A stretch of 64,000 nucleotides of DNA from Candidatus Humimonas hydrogenitrophica. GTDB taxonomy: Bacteria > Gemmatimonadota > Gemmatimonadetes > Palauibacterales > Palauibacteraceae. Of the stretch, positions 16,170-24,902 are shown in pieces. The stretch's first letter is position 1. Each line of letters begins with the position of its first letter. The stretch is taken from contig CANPVD010000010.1 of assembly GCA_947581615.1 (NCBI GenBank), positions 1 through 64,000 on the forward strand, in the 5' to 3' direction. Made by a program: the position numbers and the translations under genes. The notes beneath the pieces are model-generated. The model searched no databases. It worked only from the letters and a program-made list of their open reading frames with translations, and was not told where the DNA came from.

Positions 16170-17204
16170 ATGACGCGTACGGTGACCCTGATTCCGGGGG
16201 ACGGGATCGGACCGGCGATCACGGAGGCATGCGAGGCCGTGCTCGAGGCCGCGGGCGCCCCGATCGAGTGGGACCGGCAGAAGGCCGGCACCTCCGCCAT
16301 GGAGGAGGGCGGGGAGCCGCTGCCCGACGCGACGCTGGCGTCGATCGAGCAGCACCGGGTGGCCCTCAAGGGCCCCCTCACGACCCCCCTCGGCGAAGGC
16401 TTCCGGTCCCTGAACGTGGCCCTTCGCAAGCACTTCGACCTGTACGTCAACCTGCGCCCCGTGAAGACCCTGCGTCCCGGGGGGCGCTACGAGGACGTCG
16501 ACCTGGTCATCGTGCGGGAGAACACCGAGGGACTGTACGTCGGGATCGAGCACTTCATCGGCATGGAGGACGACCCCAAGGCCGTGGCCGAGTCGGTGAT
16601 GCTGGTCACCCGGTTCGGGGCCGAGCGCATCGTACGATACGCGTTCGAGTACGCGCTGGCCCACGACCGGGAGATGGTCACCCTCGTCCACAAGGCCAAC
16701 ATCCTCAAGTGCACCCAGGGTCTGTTCCTGGAGGTGGGACGCGGCGTGGCCGAGGAGTACGAGGGCCGCGTCACGTTCGACGAGCGGATCATCGACGCCA
16801 CGGCCATGCAGCTGGTCCTCGACCCGCACCAGTTCGACGTGATCGTCAGCGAGAACATGTTCGGCGACATCCTCTCCGACGAGGCGGCCGGTCTGGTCGG
16901 AGGACTCGGCTTCGCTCCCGGGGCCAACATCGGTGAGGACGCGGCCCTGTTCGAGCCGGTCCACGGCTCGGCTCCCGACATTGCCGGCAAGGGCATCGCC
17001 AACCCGTGCTCGATGATCCTGGCCAGCTGTCTGATGCTCGACCACCTGCACGAGGGCGAGGTGGCCGAGCGAATCCGGTCGGCCGTGGGTGGCGTGCTGC
17101 GCGGAGTCGAGGGGCTGACCCCGGACCTCGGCGGGACCGGCACCACGCAGAGCTTCGCACGCGCGATCGTCGACCGACTGGAGCGCGATGATTCCCCCGT
17201 CTGA
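16170..17204 (+). CDS. icd: NAD-type isocitrate dehydrogenase (isocitrate/isopropylmalate dehydrogenase family)
   Basis: A 344-residue beta-decarboxylating dehydrogenase. LIPGDGIGPAI opens the family fold; SLNVALRKHFDLYVNLRP and VRENTEGLYVGIEH carry the substrate serine, arginines and the isocitrate-type signature; IVSENMFGDILSDEAA and EPVHGSAPDIAGKG complete it. The short form without the NADP-type insertions suggests the NAD-dependent isocitrate dehydrogenase of the TCA cycle; isopropylmalate dehydrogenase is less likely given the substrate-binding segment. An AGGAG site precedes the ATG. The end overlaps the next gene by 17 nt. Confidence 0.85.
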   Translation: MTRTVTLIPGDGIGPAITEACEAVLEAAGAPIEWDRQKAGTSAMEEGGEPLPDATLASIEQHRVALKGPLTTPLGEGFRSLNVALRKHFDLYVNLRPVKTLRPGGRYEDVDLVIVRENTEGLYVGIEHFIGMEDDPKAVAESVMLVTRFGAERIVRYAFEYALAHDREMVTLVHKANILKCTQGLFLEVGRGVAEEYEGRVTFDERIIDATAMQLVLDPHQFDVIVSENMFGDILSDEAAGLVGGLGFAPGANIGEDAALFEPVHGSAPDIAGKGIANPCSMILASCLMLDHLHEGEVAERIRSAVGGVLRGVEGLTPDLGGTGTTQSFARAIVDRLERDDSPV

Positions 17205-17553
17205 CGTGCGTGATCGGGCCGAGCCGGGAACCCTCGGGGCCGAGCACGATCACCAGCCGTGCGCTTCCTGCCGGGAGCTGTATCCGCACAACGACCTGGA
17301 CCGGCAGCTGTGGTGTCCCTCCTGCCGCGAGGACCTGGGCCGACGGGTGCGCTGGGGACGGCACGCGGCGGCGCTCCTCGTCACCCTGCCGTTCGCCGTC
17401 TGGATCCTGCTCGAGGGCCGCAGCGGCGTCCTGCCGATGTGGGCCTGGCTCCTGCCCCTGGGGGCCGCCTACTATCTGGGCTACCGTATCGGCCGCGAGG
17501 TCATGCGGGGTTACGTTCGGGTGAAGAGGGGGGGGGCCTCCGATCCGGACTGA
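17188..17553 (+). CDS. zinc-ribbon membrane protein
   Basis: A 121-residue protein with a probable zinc knuckle (CASC...WCPSC, residues ~25-48) followed by two transmembrane helices (about 57-76 and 81-100) and a basic tail. The function is unknown. It starts with ATG 17188 inside the end of icd (17-nt overlap), suggesting co-translation. A run of nine G (17528-17536) lies near its 3' end and would shift the last codons if its length varied. Confidence 0.55.
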   Translation: MIPPSDVRDRAEPGTLGAEHDHQPCASCRELYPHNDLDRQLWCPSCREDLGRRVRWGRHAAALLVTLPFAVWILLEGRSGVLPMWAWLLPLGAAYYLGYRIGREVMRGYVRVKRGGASDPD

Positions 17554-17664
17554 GGCGCCACGCCGCTGCCGAGCGGCGGCGGGGCGGGCGCAGCGACCGG
17601 CCGCGCGCGAGCGCCGGGCCTCCCGGCACCGAATCGCACCACCATACAGGAGATCGACGGGACG

Positions 17665-18846
17665 ATGAGCTTCCAGGGTGTGGACTACTACGACGTGGAT
17701 GGCATGCTCGAGCCCGAGGAGCGGGCCGTGCGCGACATGGTTCGGGGCTGGGTGGAGGAGGAGGTGATGCCGATCATCCAGCGGCATTACGTCGACAAGA
17801 CCTTCCCCTCCGAGCTCATCCCCCAGATGGCCGAGCTGGGCTTCCTCGGAGCCAACCTGCCCGAGAAGTACGGATGCGCCGGTCTCAACAACGTCGCCTA
17901 CGGCATCATCATGCAGGAGCTCGAGCGGGGCGACTCGGGGCTGCGCTCGTTCGCCTCGGTGCAGGGCGCGCTGGTCATGTACCCGATCCACGCCTTCGGG
18001 AGCGAGGAGCAGCGGGAGACGTGGCTGCCGGCCCTGGCCTCGGGCGAGAAGATCGGGTGCTTCGGCCTCACCGAGCCGGACTTCGGCTCCAACCCTGGCG
18101 GCATGCTCACGCGGGCCGTCAAGGATGGGGACGAGTGGGTGCTGAACGGCGCCAAGATGTGGATCACCAACGGCTCGATGGCCGATGTGGCCGTGGTGTG
18201 GGCCAAGACGGGCGAGATCGACGACGTCGGTTCGATCCGGGGCTTCATCGTCGAGACCGACCGGCAGGGCTTCTCGGCCAGGGACCAGAAGGGCAAGCTG
18301 TCCCTCCTGGCCTCGGACACGAGCGAGCTGGTGCTCCAGGACGTGTGCGTGCCGGACTCCAACCTCCTGCCCGGGAGCGGCGGCCTCAAGAGCCCGCTCA
18401 TGTGCCTCACGCAGGCGCGGTACGGGATCGCCTGGGGCGCGGTGGGGGCCGCCATGGCTTGTTTCGACGAGGCCGTGAGTTATTCGAAGAACCGGGTGCA
18501 GTTCGGCGGCAAGCCGATCGCGGCCACCCAGATCCAGCAGATCCGGCTGGCGGAGATGCTGACCGAGATCACCAAGGCGCAGCTCCTGGTGCTCCGTCTC
18601 GGGCGCCTCAAGGACGCCGGGACCATGCGCCCGCAGCAGGTGTCCCTGGCCAAGCGGAACAACGTGAACATGGCGTGCGAGTGTGCCCGGGAGGCGCGGC
18701 GCCTGCTGGGCGCCAACGGGATCCTGGTCGAGTACCAGGCCATGCGTCACATGGCCAACCTCGAGTCCGTCTATACCTACGAGGGCACGCACGACGTCCA
18801 CGGCCTCATCCTCGGTCAGGACATCACGGGGCACCCGGCCTACTGA
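17665..18846 (+). CDS. gcdH: acyl-CoA dehydrogenase, glutaryl-CoA dehydrogenase type
   Basis: A 393-residue FAD enzyme of the acyl-CoA dehydrogenase family, closest in pattern to glutaryl-CoA dehydrogenase, which oxidises and decarboxylates glutaryl-CoA to crotonyl-CoA in lysine and tryptophan breakdown. GCFGLTEPDFGSNPGGM and KMWITNG form the FAD and substrate site; KLSLLASDTSELVLQDVCVP follows; YEGTHDVHGLILGQDITG holds the catalytic Glu. AGGAG precedes the start by a few bases. It stands alone without other lysine-degradation genes, so substrate choice is by homology only. Confidence 0.8.
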   Translation: MSFQGVDYYDVDGMLEPEERAVRDMVRGWVEEEVMPIIQRHYVDKTFPSELIPQMAELGFLGANLPEKYGCAGLNNVAYGIIMQELERGDSGLRSFASVQGALVMYPIHAFGSEEQRETWLPALASGEKIGCFGLTEPDFGSNPGGMLTRAVKDGDEWVLNGAKMWITNGSMADVAVVWAKTGEIDDVGSIRGFIVETDRQGFSARDQKGKLSLLASDTSELVLQDVCVPDSNLLPGSGGLKSPLMCLTQARYGIAWGAVGAAMACFDEAVSYSKNRVQFGGKPIAATQIQQIRLAEMLTEITKAQLLVLRLGRLKDAGTMRPQQVSLAKRNNVNMACECAREARRLLGANGILVEYQAMRHMANLESVYTYEGTHDVHGLILGQDITGHPAY

Positions 18847-18933
18847 GCCGAGGGCGAGAGAGGTCGACGCGACGTCCGGGTCCGTGACGACCGGCGCGGG
18901 CCGGCGTCGCTCGCTCGCCCGCTCCGGAGGCCC

Positions 18934-19647
18934 ATGAAGGCCACGGCGTGGGAGTTCCGGCACCGGAGCCTGGTCATCGGCACCGTCTATGCGCTGGGCT
19001 TCTCCCTGAGCGGCGTGCAGCCGATCACCGCGGGACGCTGGGTGGCACGGCTCTTCACCGGCACCCCGGTGCCCGCCGGCGCCGACCGCGTGGCGTTCGG
19101 CGTGGCCACGCTGGTGGTGGCCGGGGCGGCGGCACTGCGTACCTGGGGAACCTCCTACCTGGGCCGGTCCGCGGTGTACGACGCGAAGGTGCGGACGGAG
19201 AGCCTGGTGGCCGACGGACCGTACCGCTTCGTCCGGAACCCCCTCTACCTGGGGACGATCCTCCTCGGGGCGGGCATCGGATCGGCGGCGAGCCCCATCG
19301 GCTGGCTGGTCCTCGTGACCGGCCTGTGGGTGGTTCATCGGCGTCTGGTGGGGCGGGAGGAGACGTACCTGCTGGAGCGGCACGGCGACGCCTATCGCCG
19401 CTACCGCACCGCGGTGCCCCGCCTGCTGCCCGCCCTCGGGCCGCGTGTCCCGGCCTCCGGGGCCGGACCCGACTGGCGCGCCGGCTGGCGGGGGGAGGCC
19501 GATATGTGGTGCCTGGCGGCGGGCGTCGGGTCGGCGGCCGTCACGCTGTCCATGGTGCCGTTCGAGGTGTGCGTGGGGGTCGGACTGCTGCTCCTGGCCC
19601 TCGAATCCCGCCGCGCCCGGAGGCCGGAAGCGGGGAAGGGCGCGTAG
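18934..19647 (+). CDS. isoprenylcysteine carboxyl methyltransferase-like membrane protein
   Basis: A 237-residue protein with several membrane segments and the ICMT/PEMT-type core: VRTESLVADGPYRFVRNPLYLG near residue 88, followed by a membrane pair, then EETYLLERHGDAYRRYR, the site for SAM and methyl acceptor in these enzymes. Bacterial members probably methylate lipids or small molecules rather than prenylated proteins. The ATG follows GGAGG closely. It is separated from the saccharopine-reductase-like gene by only 13 bases, suggesting co-expression. Confidence 0.75.
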   Translation: MKATAWEFRHRSLVIGTVYALGFSLSGVQPITAGRWVARLFTGTPVPAGADRVAFGVATLVVAGAAALRTWGTSYLGRSAVYDAKVRTESLVADGPYRFVRNPLYLGTILLGAGIGSAASPIGWLVLVTGLWVVHRRLVGREETYLLERHGDAYRRYRTAVPRLLPALGPRVPASGAGPDWRAGWRGEADMWCLAAGVGSAAVTLSMVPFEVCVGVGLLLLALESRRARRPEAGKGA

Positions 19648-19660
19648 CCCGGAGGTGAAG

Positions 19661-20761
19661 GTGGACCCAGCGCGCATCCTCGTCGTGGGGGCGACCGGCT
19701 ACACCGGCTCCCTGGTGGCCCGCGAGCTGGCGGCGGGGGACGCCCCCTTCGTCCTGGCAGGGCGCGATCCCCGGAAGCTGGAGCGGCTGGCCGCGTCGCT
19801 GTCAGGGGCCTCCACCACCGTCGTCGACGTCACCCGACCCGACACGCTGAAACGCCTCCTGCGGTCGGGGGACGTCGTGGTGAGCTGCGCCGGTCCCTTC
19901 CTGGAGCTGGGCGAGCCCGTGGTCCGCGCCTGCGTCGAGGCCGGGGCGCACTACATGGACACGACGGGCGAGCAGCGGTTCATGAAGCAGGTGGTGGAGC
20001 GCTGGGACGGGCCGGCGCGGGAGGTCGGCGTCACGGTCGTGAACGCCATGGCCTTCGAGTACGCCCTCGGGGACGCGGCCGCCGAGCTGGCCGCCTTGGG
20101 GCTCGCGCGGCCCCTGCGCCTGGTGGAGCTGATCTACGGATGGCGGGGCGGGGCCGCCGCCACCTCGCGGGGCACCCGGGCCAGCATCCTCCGCATCCTG
20201 GCCGCGCCCGGCCTCGCCTACCGGAACGGGACCTGGGTCCCCGAGCGGGCGGCGCGGCGGCGCACGGTGCTCGAGCTTCCGGACGGGAGCCGGCGGCCGG
20301 CCATCACTCTCCCCACGGGAGAGATCGTCACCGTGCCACGCCACATGGAGGTTCGAGAGGTGCGGGGCTGGGCCGTGACCGGCGGTCCCACGGCGCGTGC
20401 CGCCGCCCTCCTGTCGCCCGCGCTGCCCCACCTGGTTCGGTGGCTCCTGCCACTGCTGGACCGCTGGGCCCGGGGCGGGGCGCCGGGTCCGACGCGGGCG
20501 CAGCGGGAGAGCGGCGAGTTCGAGATCGTGGCCCGGGCCACGGGCGGGGAGGGCGGGACTCGGACGGTGGCCGTCCGTGGGCGGGACCCCTACGGGCTGA
20601 CTGCGGCGATCATCGTCGCCGGGGCCGGGCGGCTGGCGGGGCGGGACGGAGCGAGCGGCTCACGCCCTCCAGCCGGGGTGCAGCCGCCCGTGCGACTCCT
20701 GCCGCCGGCGGACCTGCGAGCCCTCCTCGACGACCGCGGCCTTCGCTGGGACACCTTGTAG
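19661..20761 (+). CDS. saccharopine dehydrogenase-like / trans-acting enoyl reductase-type protein
   Basis: A 366-residue NAD(P)-dependent oxidoreductase with an N-terminal Rossmann motif (ILVVGATGYTGSLVARELA), followed by LAGRDPRKLERL and VVSCAGPF, the pattern of saccharopine-reductase-like proteins and of mycobacterial trans-acting enoyl reductases. The C-terminal part is rich in Arg/Pro and less conserved. Lysine metabolism is not implied; lipid-modifying roles are more common. The start at GTG 19661 is chosen because GGAGG lies five bases upstream; GTG 19655 is an alternative. Its stop overlaps the tRNA promoter. Confidence 0.75.
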   Translation: MDPARILVVGATGYTGSLVARELAAGDAPFVLAGRDPRKLERLAASLSGASTTVVDVTRPDTLKRLLRSGDVVVSCAGPFLELGEPVVRACVEAGAHYMDTTGEQRFMKQVVERWDGPAREVGVTVVNAMAFEYALGDAAAELAALGLARPLRLVELIYGWRGGAAATSRGTRASILRILAAPGLAYRNGTWVPERAARRRTVLELPDGSRRPAITLPTGEIVTVPRHMEVREVRGWAVTGGPTARAAALLSPALPHLVRWLLPLLDRWARGGAPGPTRAQRESGEFEIVARATGGEGGTRTVAVRGRDPYGLTAAIIVAGAGRLAGRDGASGSRPPAGVQPPVRLLPPADLRALLDDRGLRWDTL

Positions 20762-20784
20762 CGGGCCGGCCGCCTCCCTAGGAT
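20756..20784 (+). promoter_or_regulatory. promoter for tRNA-Arg
   Basis: TTGTAG (20756-20761), a 17-nt spacer and TAGGAT (20779-20784). The -35 box overlaps the last codons of the preceding gene; the predicted start near 20791 is about six bases before the tRNA. Confidence 0.55.
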
Positions 20785-20796
20785 GAGCGACCTCTC

Positions 20797-20870
20797 GCGC
20801 CCGTAGCTCAACTGGACAGAGCGCCGGACTTCGGATCCGGAGGCTGAGGGTTCGACTCCTTCCGGGCGCG
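20797..20870 (+). tRNA. tRNA-Arg (anticodon TCG)
   Basis: A 74-nt tRNA. The acceptor stem is GCGCCCG (20797-20803) with CGGGCGC (20863-20869) and discriminator G at 20870. The anticodon arm is CCGGA/TCCGG around the loop CTTCGGA, giving anticodon TCG at 20831-20833, which reads CGA and related arginine codons. The T loop is GTTCGACTC. The CCA end is not encoded. It is a single tRNA gene, convergent with the PQQ dehydrogenase gene. Confidence 0.95.
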
Positions 20871-21009
20871 TTGGTTGTCCAGAACGTGACGCCGGTTCGC
20901 AGCGCATTAACCGGAACGACCTTGAACGCCTTCCAGCGGCGGGTCGTCCTGCCGGACCGGGCCCCATGGTCGTTGTCAGACGGCCGAGGTCGGCGAGGCT
21001 CGTCGCCCC

Positions 21010-23046
21010 TCAGGAGCCCTGTCTCAGGAGGGAGAACACCACGATCGTGGGCGGTCCCACGTCCTCCCCGGACCACCACTGGGACGGCCGGCCCATGGCT
21101 ACCGCCACGAACTGGCGGTCGTTCGCCATGTAGGTGACGAGACCCCCCCCGATGGGCTCCCCGGTCGCTACCCTGGCCAGCTCCTTTCCCGTGCTGGCTT
21201 GAAACACGATCAGGTCCCCGGTGATCTCACCCGCCATCACCAACCCACCCGCCGTCGAGATCACGGCTCCGACCATCGGCTTCGGGGAGGCATACCGCCA
21301 GGTGACTTTCCCCGACGCGACATCGATGGCCGTGAGCCATCCATGGGCCTTTGCGTCGAACAGGTAGCTTCCGCCGAGGTAATTGGCTCCGGGCACGTAG
21401 CGCACCGTGTCGGCCGCGAAGAAGGTGCCGCACCAGTCCACGGCCGGCGTGTAGAGCATGCGGGTCTTCGGGCTGTAGGACGGCCCGTTCCACTCTACCC
21501 CGCCGAGAGTGCCCGGACAGGCGTGCGTCCCCTTCGCGGTCACGGGCGCATCCGTGTTCTGCCGGGTGGTCACCGCCGTCTCCCAGAGGACCCCGTGCGT
21601 GTTCCGGTCGAGAAGGCGGAGAAGCCCATCCTTTCCCACGGTGGCCAGAAGCTTCCTGTGGTGGCCTGCCACCGTGCCCGAGAACACAGGGCTCACCTGG
21701 GTCAGATCCCAATCGTGCTCGTCCGAGGGCACGAGCTGCTTGTACCAGGCGAGCTTTCCCGTGCGGGCGTCGAGCGCCACCACGGAGTTGGTGTAGAGGT
21801 TGTCACCACCTCTCAAAGCTGCGGGATAGTCTGGTGCAGGGTTGCCCGCCGCCACGAACACGATCCCGGCATCGACATCCATGGACATCGGCGTCCAGAT
21901 GGCCCCGCCGCCCATACGGAATCCGCCGGCGTGGTTCCAGGTGTCGTAACCGGGCGCACCGGATCGGGGAACCAGGTCGAACTTCCAGATCGGCGTGCCA
22001 TCCTCGAGAGAGAAGGCGCCCACCCATCCCCGGATCGCGTTCTCGTTGCCCGCCGGCCCCACCAGCACCAGATCCTTCCAGATGAGCGGCGCCATGGTGA
22101 TCGTCTCACCCGCCGCGGCGTCGGCCACCTTTCGCGCCCAGAGAAGGGAACCCGTCTCGGCGTCGAGGGCCACGAGGTAGCCGTCCGACGTGCCCCGTAT
22201 CACACGTCCCGATGCCACGGCCACGCCTCGGTTGGTGCGCCACACGTCTCCAGCGGGCGCGTCCCAGACGTGCTTCCAACGCTGGGCGCACGTCGCGGCA
22301 TCGATGGCGACGGTCTCGTGCACGGTGGTGACGTACATGGTGCCCCGGTACACGATGGGGCCGGTCTCGATGCCGCCCTGTTCTCCGAACGCATAGCGGC
22401 ACACGATGCCCAGCCTGGCCACGTTCGCGGCCGTGATCTGACGCAAGGCCGAATAGCGGCTTCCCGCGTAATCGCCGGTATGGTAGAGCCAATTCTCTCC
22501 TCCGGCTCGGGCCGCGGCCAGCTCGGCCGGAGTCGGCGAGGATCCCCGCGGTCGCGTGCCTTCCGGACCCGCGATGTAGCCGGGCGCCTTGCTTGGCCCG
22601 GCGGAAGCGGGTGGCGCGCCGGTCGTGAGCTTGAGGCTGGCCAGGTAGGCCGCGTCGGACCTCAGCGGCCTGTCTCCGGCCTGGAGACCGTTCTGTTGAA
22701 GCAGGTACGCGACCACGTCCAGCTGCTGCTCCGTCGTCAGGGATCCGAAACCCCCGGGAGGCATGGTGGCCCGGATGACATAGAACAGGTCGTCCACCGT
22801 CAGCTTCCGCGCCTCCCACTGCGCCAGCACGCCCTCACCCGCCAGCGGCACGGCGAATCCACCCCCCCGGAGGTCCGGCTGGTGGCAACCGGCGCAGTGG
22901 TTCTTGTAGACCAGGGCGCCACGCCCGGCCTGCTTCGGGGTGAAGAACGAAGGCTTCGTCGGACCGCACGCGACGACGGCCACGCAGAGAAGGAGGGTGG
23001 GAGCGTACAGCGCGGGCCGGCGCTCGCGGGCCGGGAGGTTCGACAT
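21010..23046 (-). CDS. PQQ-dependent dehydrogenase with N-terminal cytochrome c domain (lipoprotein)
   Basis: A 678-residue exported quinohaemoprotein. A lipobox (VVAC, residue 27) is followed by a cytochrome c domain with CAGCH at residues 51-55 and a Met-containing segment (TMPPGG). Then comes an eight-bladed propeller of the PQQ alcohol/glucose-dehydrogenase type, starting at NWLYHTGDYAGSRYS. Likely Ca/PQQ ligands are Asn in GNPAPD and Asp in HDWD, and tryptophan-docking repeats recur. It would oxidise an alcohol or sugar in the periplasm and pass electrons through haem c. The N-terminal haem domain is unusual, since quinohaemoprotein ADHs usually carry it at the C-terminus. The ATG has GAGGAG upstream; a TATGAT lies at 23105-23110. 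Confidence 0.88.
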   Translation of the reverse strand: MSNLPARERRPALYAPTLLLCVAVVACGPTKPSFFTPKQAGRGALVYKNHCAGCHQPDLRGGGFAVPLAGEGVLAQWEARKLTVDDLFYVIRATMPPGGFGSLTTEQQLDVVAYLLQQNGLQAGDRPLRSDAAYLASLKLTTGAPPASAGPSKAPGYIAGPEGTRPRGSSPTPAELAAARAGGENWLYHTGDYAGSRYSALRQITAANVARLGIVCRYAFGEQGGIETGPIVYRGTMYVTTVHETVAIDAATCAQRWKHVWDAPAGDVWRTNRGVAVASGRVIRGTSDGYLVALDAETGSLLWARKVADAAAGETITMAPLIWKDLVLVGPAGNENAIRGWVGAFSLEDGTPIWKFDLVPRSGAPGYDTWNHAGGFRMGGGAIWTPMSMDVDAGIVFVAAGNPAPDYPAALRGGDNLYTNSVVALDARTGKLAWYKQLVPSDEHDWDLTQVSPVFSGTVAGHHRKLLATVGKDGLLRLLDRNTHGVLWETAVTTRQNTDAPVTAKGTHACPGTLGGVEWNGPSYSPKTRMLYTPAVDWCGTFFAADTVRYVPGANYLGGSYLFDAKAHGWLTAIDVASGKVTWRYASPKPMVGAVISTAGGLVMAGEITGDLIVFQASTGKELARVATGEPIGGGLVTYMANDRQFVAVAMGRPSQWWSGEDVGPPTIVVFSLLRQGS

Positions 23047-23225
23047 GAGATGGCTCCTCGGGGCAGAGGGCCCGGCAGTCCGGGAGACCGGTGGACCGCG
23101 AACATCATACGTTCGCGGCGCTCGCGCCACCCCGATCTCCGTCCGCGACCACTCGGGTTTGAAAACGGCAGTCGGCGCATCCACTGACGACCGAGCCCCG
23201 AGCCTCACCAACACGCGCCGCCGAC

Positions 23226-23537
23226 CTACGCCTGCGGGTCCCTGCCGGATCCTCGCGGAGACTCGAGCAGGTTCTCGACGAACCGCTGGCGCTCCTCGAT
23301 GGCATCGAGCCGGTCCCCGAGGCCTTCGACGAGCCGTCGCGTATCGCGCACCATGTCCAGGATCGCCGGGGAGGCCGGCTCGGTGCCCGGGCTCCTCCGC
23401 AGTCGGATCGACTCTTCCAGCACGGCGCTCAGGCGCCGCGAGAGCGGGTACACGAGCAGGAACCCTCCCACGAGCAGCAGCACCACGAGCACGAAGCCCA
23501 TGCCCAGCAGGATGACGGGGTCGATCGAGCCGATCAT
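23226..23537 (-). CDS. small membrane protein with coiled-coil-like tail
   Basis: A 103-residue protein: one hydrophobic helix (residues ~9-28, FVLVVLLLVGGFLLVYPL), then a charged helical tail rich in Arg, Glu and Leu that may form a coiled coil (DTRRLVEGLGDRLDAIEERQRF). The ATG at 23537 has a strong GGAGGAG before it, while an upstream ATG at 23579 does not. No function is recognised. It lies between the PQQ dehydrogenase and the aminotransferase on the same strand. Confidence 0.6.
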   Translation of the reverse strand: MIGSIDPVILLGMGFVLVVLLLVGGFLLVYPLSRRLSAVLEESIRLRRSPGTEPASPAILDMVRDTRRLVEGLGDRLDAIEERQRFVENLLESPRGSGRDPQA

Positions 23538-23603
23538 GGGAGTCTCCTCCGGTGCGGTTGGCGACGTCGTCCCATGCAAGATACGACCGGCGGGCCATGA
23601 GGA

Positions 23604-24902
23604 TCAGCCCGTCGAGCTCTCCGCGATCGTCCGCACTCCCTCGGCCAACCGGTAGACCTCCTCATCCGAGGTGTAGCAGGCGCAGCCGGCCCGGACCAGG
23701 CCGTGCTCCGCCAGCCCGAGCCGTTCCACTACCGTGGCGGCGTAGAAGTCCCCGTGCGAGCAGAACACGCCCCATCCGTCGGCCAGGCGGCGCGCGACCT
23801 CCCGGGAGGGGAGGTCGCCGACGGTGAACGCCAGGGTGGGCGTGCGGGGCTGTCCGGGCGGCGGGCCATACAGGCGGACGCCGGGGATGCTCTCCATCTC
23901 CTCCCACAGCAGACCGAACAGCGCCTCGCCCCGGGCGTGGAGTCCCCGAAAAGCGGCCTCGAGCGCTCTTCGCCCCCCTCCGTCGTTCTCCGGCTCCCTT
24001 CCCGCTTCCTGCGCCAGCGACGCCAGGAAGTCCACGGCGGCCGCGATTCCCGCGATACCTTCGTGGTTCAGGGTCCCGGTCTCGACGCGCTCGGGTGAGC
24101 TGTCGTGCGCCGGCAGCAACCGGGGGATGTCGAGCGCCTCGATCCGGTCGCGGCGCCCGTACAGCACCCCGGTGTGCGGGCCGTAGAACTTGTAGGGCGA
24201 ACAGGCGAGGAAGTCGCAGGCCGGCGCCCGCACGTCCGGGAGGCGGTGGGCCGCCGAATGCACGGCGTCCACGAACCACAGCGCGTCGGTGCGCTCCCGC
24301 ACCACGGCACCGATTCGCTCCAGGTCGTTCACGGTGCCGAGCGCGTTGGAGGCGATCCCGACCGCGACCACCCCCGTGCGCGGGGAGAGGAGCGCCTCGA
24401 GGCGTTCGTAGTCCAGGGTTCCGGTCTCCGGCCGGAGGGGGACGGTCCGTACCTCGAGTCCCCGGTCCCGTGCCATCTCCCGCCACGGGTCCACGTTGGC
24501 ATGGTGGTCCAGCTCGGTGACCACGATCTCGGCGTCCGGCGGCAGCGCGCGGCCGATGGCCCGCGACACGTGGAACGTGAGGGTGGTCATGTTGGCCCCG
24601 AACGCCACCTCGTCCGGCGCGCAGCCCAGGAAATCGGCCATCGCGCCACGGGCCCCCTCCAGGATCGCGTCGGTCTCGGCGCTGGTGGGATAGGCCCAGC
24701 CGGTGTTGGCGTTGTGGCGGAGGAGGTAGTCGTAGACGGCGTCGGCCACCGGACGCGGCACCTGGGTACCGCCCGGCCCGTCGAAGTAGGCCACGGGGTG
24801 CCCGGCGCACCGCCGCTCCAGGGCGGGGAAAGCCGCTCGGATCACGTCGACCGGCAGAATGCTTTCCGCGGCGTGCACCGGCCTCGCGTCGCCGGTCGTC
24901 AT
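23604..24902 (-). CDS. class V aminotransferase, cysteine desulfurase-like (VC1184 type)
   Basis: A 432-residue PLP enzyme. The Schiff-base lysine is in CSPYKFYGPH near residue 240, and GPGGTQVPRPV and ELDHHANVDPW are family landmarks. The C-terminal part (GVFCSHGDFYA...GLAEHGLVRAGCACY) matches cysteine-desulfurase-like proteins of the VC1184 group rather than IscS/SufS, because the catalytic-cysteine loop RSGHHC is missing. It may therefore act as an aminotransferase or lyase on an unknown amino acid. It is coupled to the FAH-family hydrolase upstream by ATGA, pointing to a shared substrate pathway. Confidence 0.8.
   Translation of the reverse strand: MTTGDARPVHAAESILPVDVIRAAFPALERRCAGHPVAYFDGPGGTQVPRPVADAVYDYLLRHNANTGWAYPTSAETDAILEGARGAMADFLGCAPDEVAFGANMTTLTFHVSRAIGRALPPDAEIVVTELDHHANVDPWREMARDRGLEVRTVPLRPETGTLDYERLEALLSPRTGVVAVGIASNALGTVNDLERIGAVVRERTDALWFVDAVHSAAHRLPDVRAPACDFLACSPYKFYGPHTGVLYGRRDRIEALDIPRLLPAHDSSPERVETGTLNHEGIAGIAAAVDFLASLAQEAGREPENDGGGRRALEAAFRGLHARGEALFGLLWEEMESIPGVRLYGPPPGQPRTPTLAFTVGDLPSREVARRLADGWGVFCSHGDFYAATVVERLGLAEHGLVRAGCACYTSDEEVYRLAEGVRTIAESSTG

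Noticed and set aside
16846-19677. A ~940-codon open frame antisense to icd, the acyl-CoA dehydrogenase and the following gene
   Set aside because: Spans several real genes on the other strand and has no recognisable domain.
23604-24902. True cysteine desulfurase (IscS/SufS)
   Set aside because: The catalytic-cysteine loop is missing and no isc or suf genes are present; the VC1184-like group fits better.
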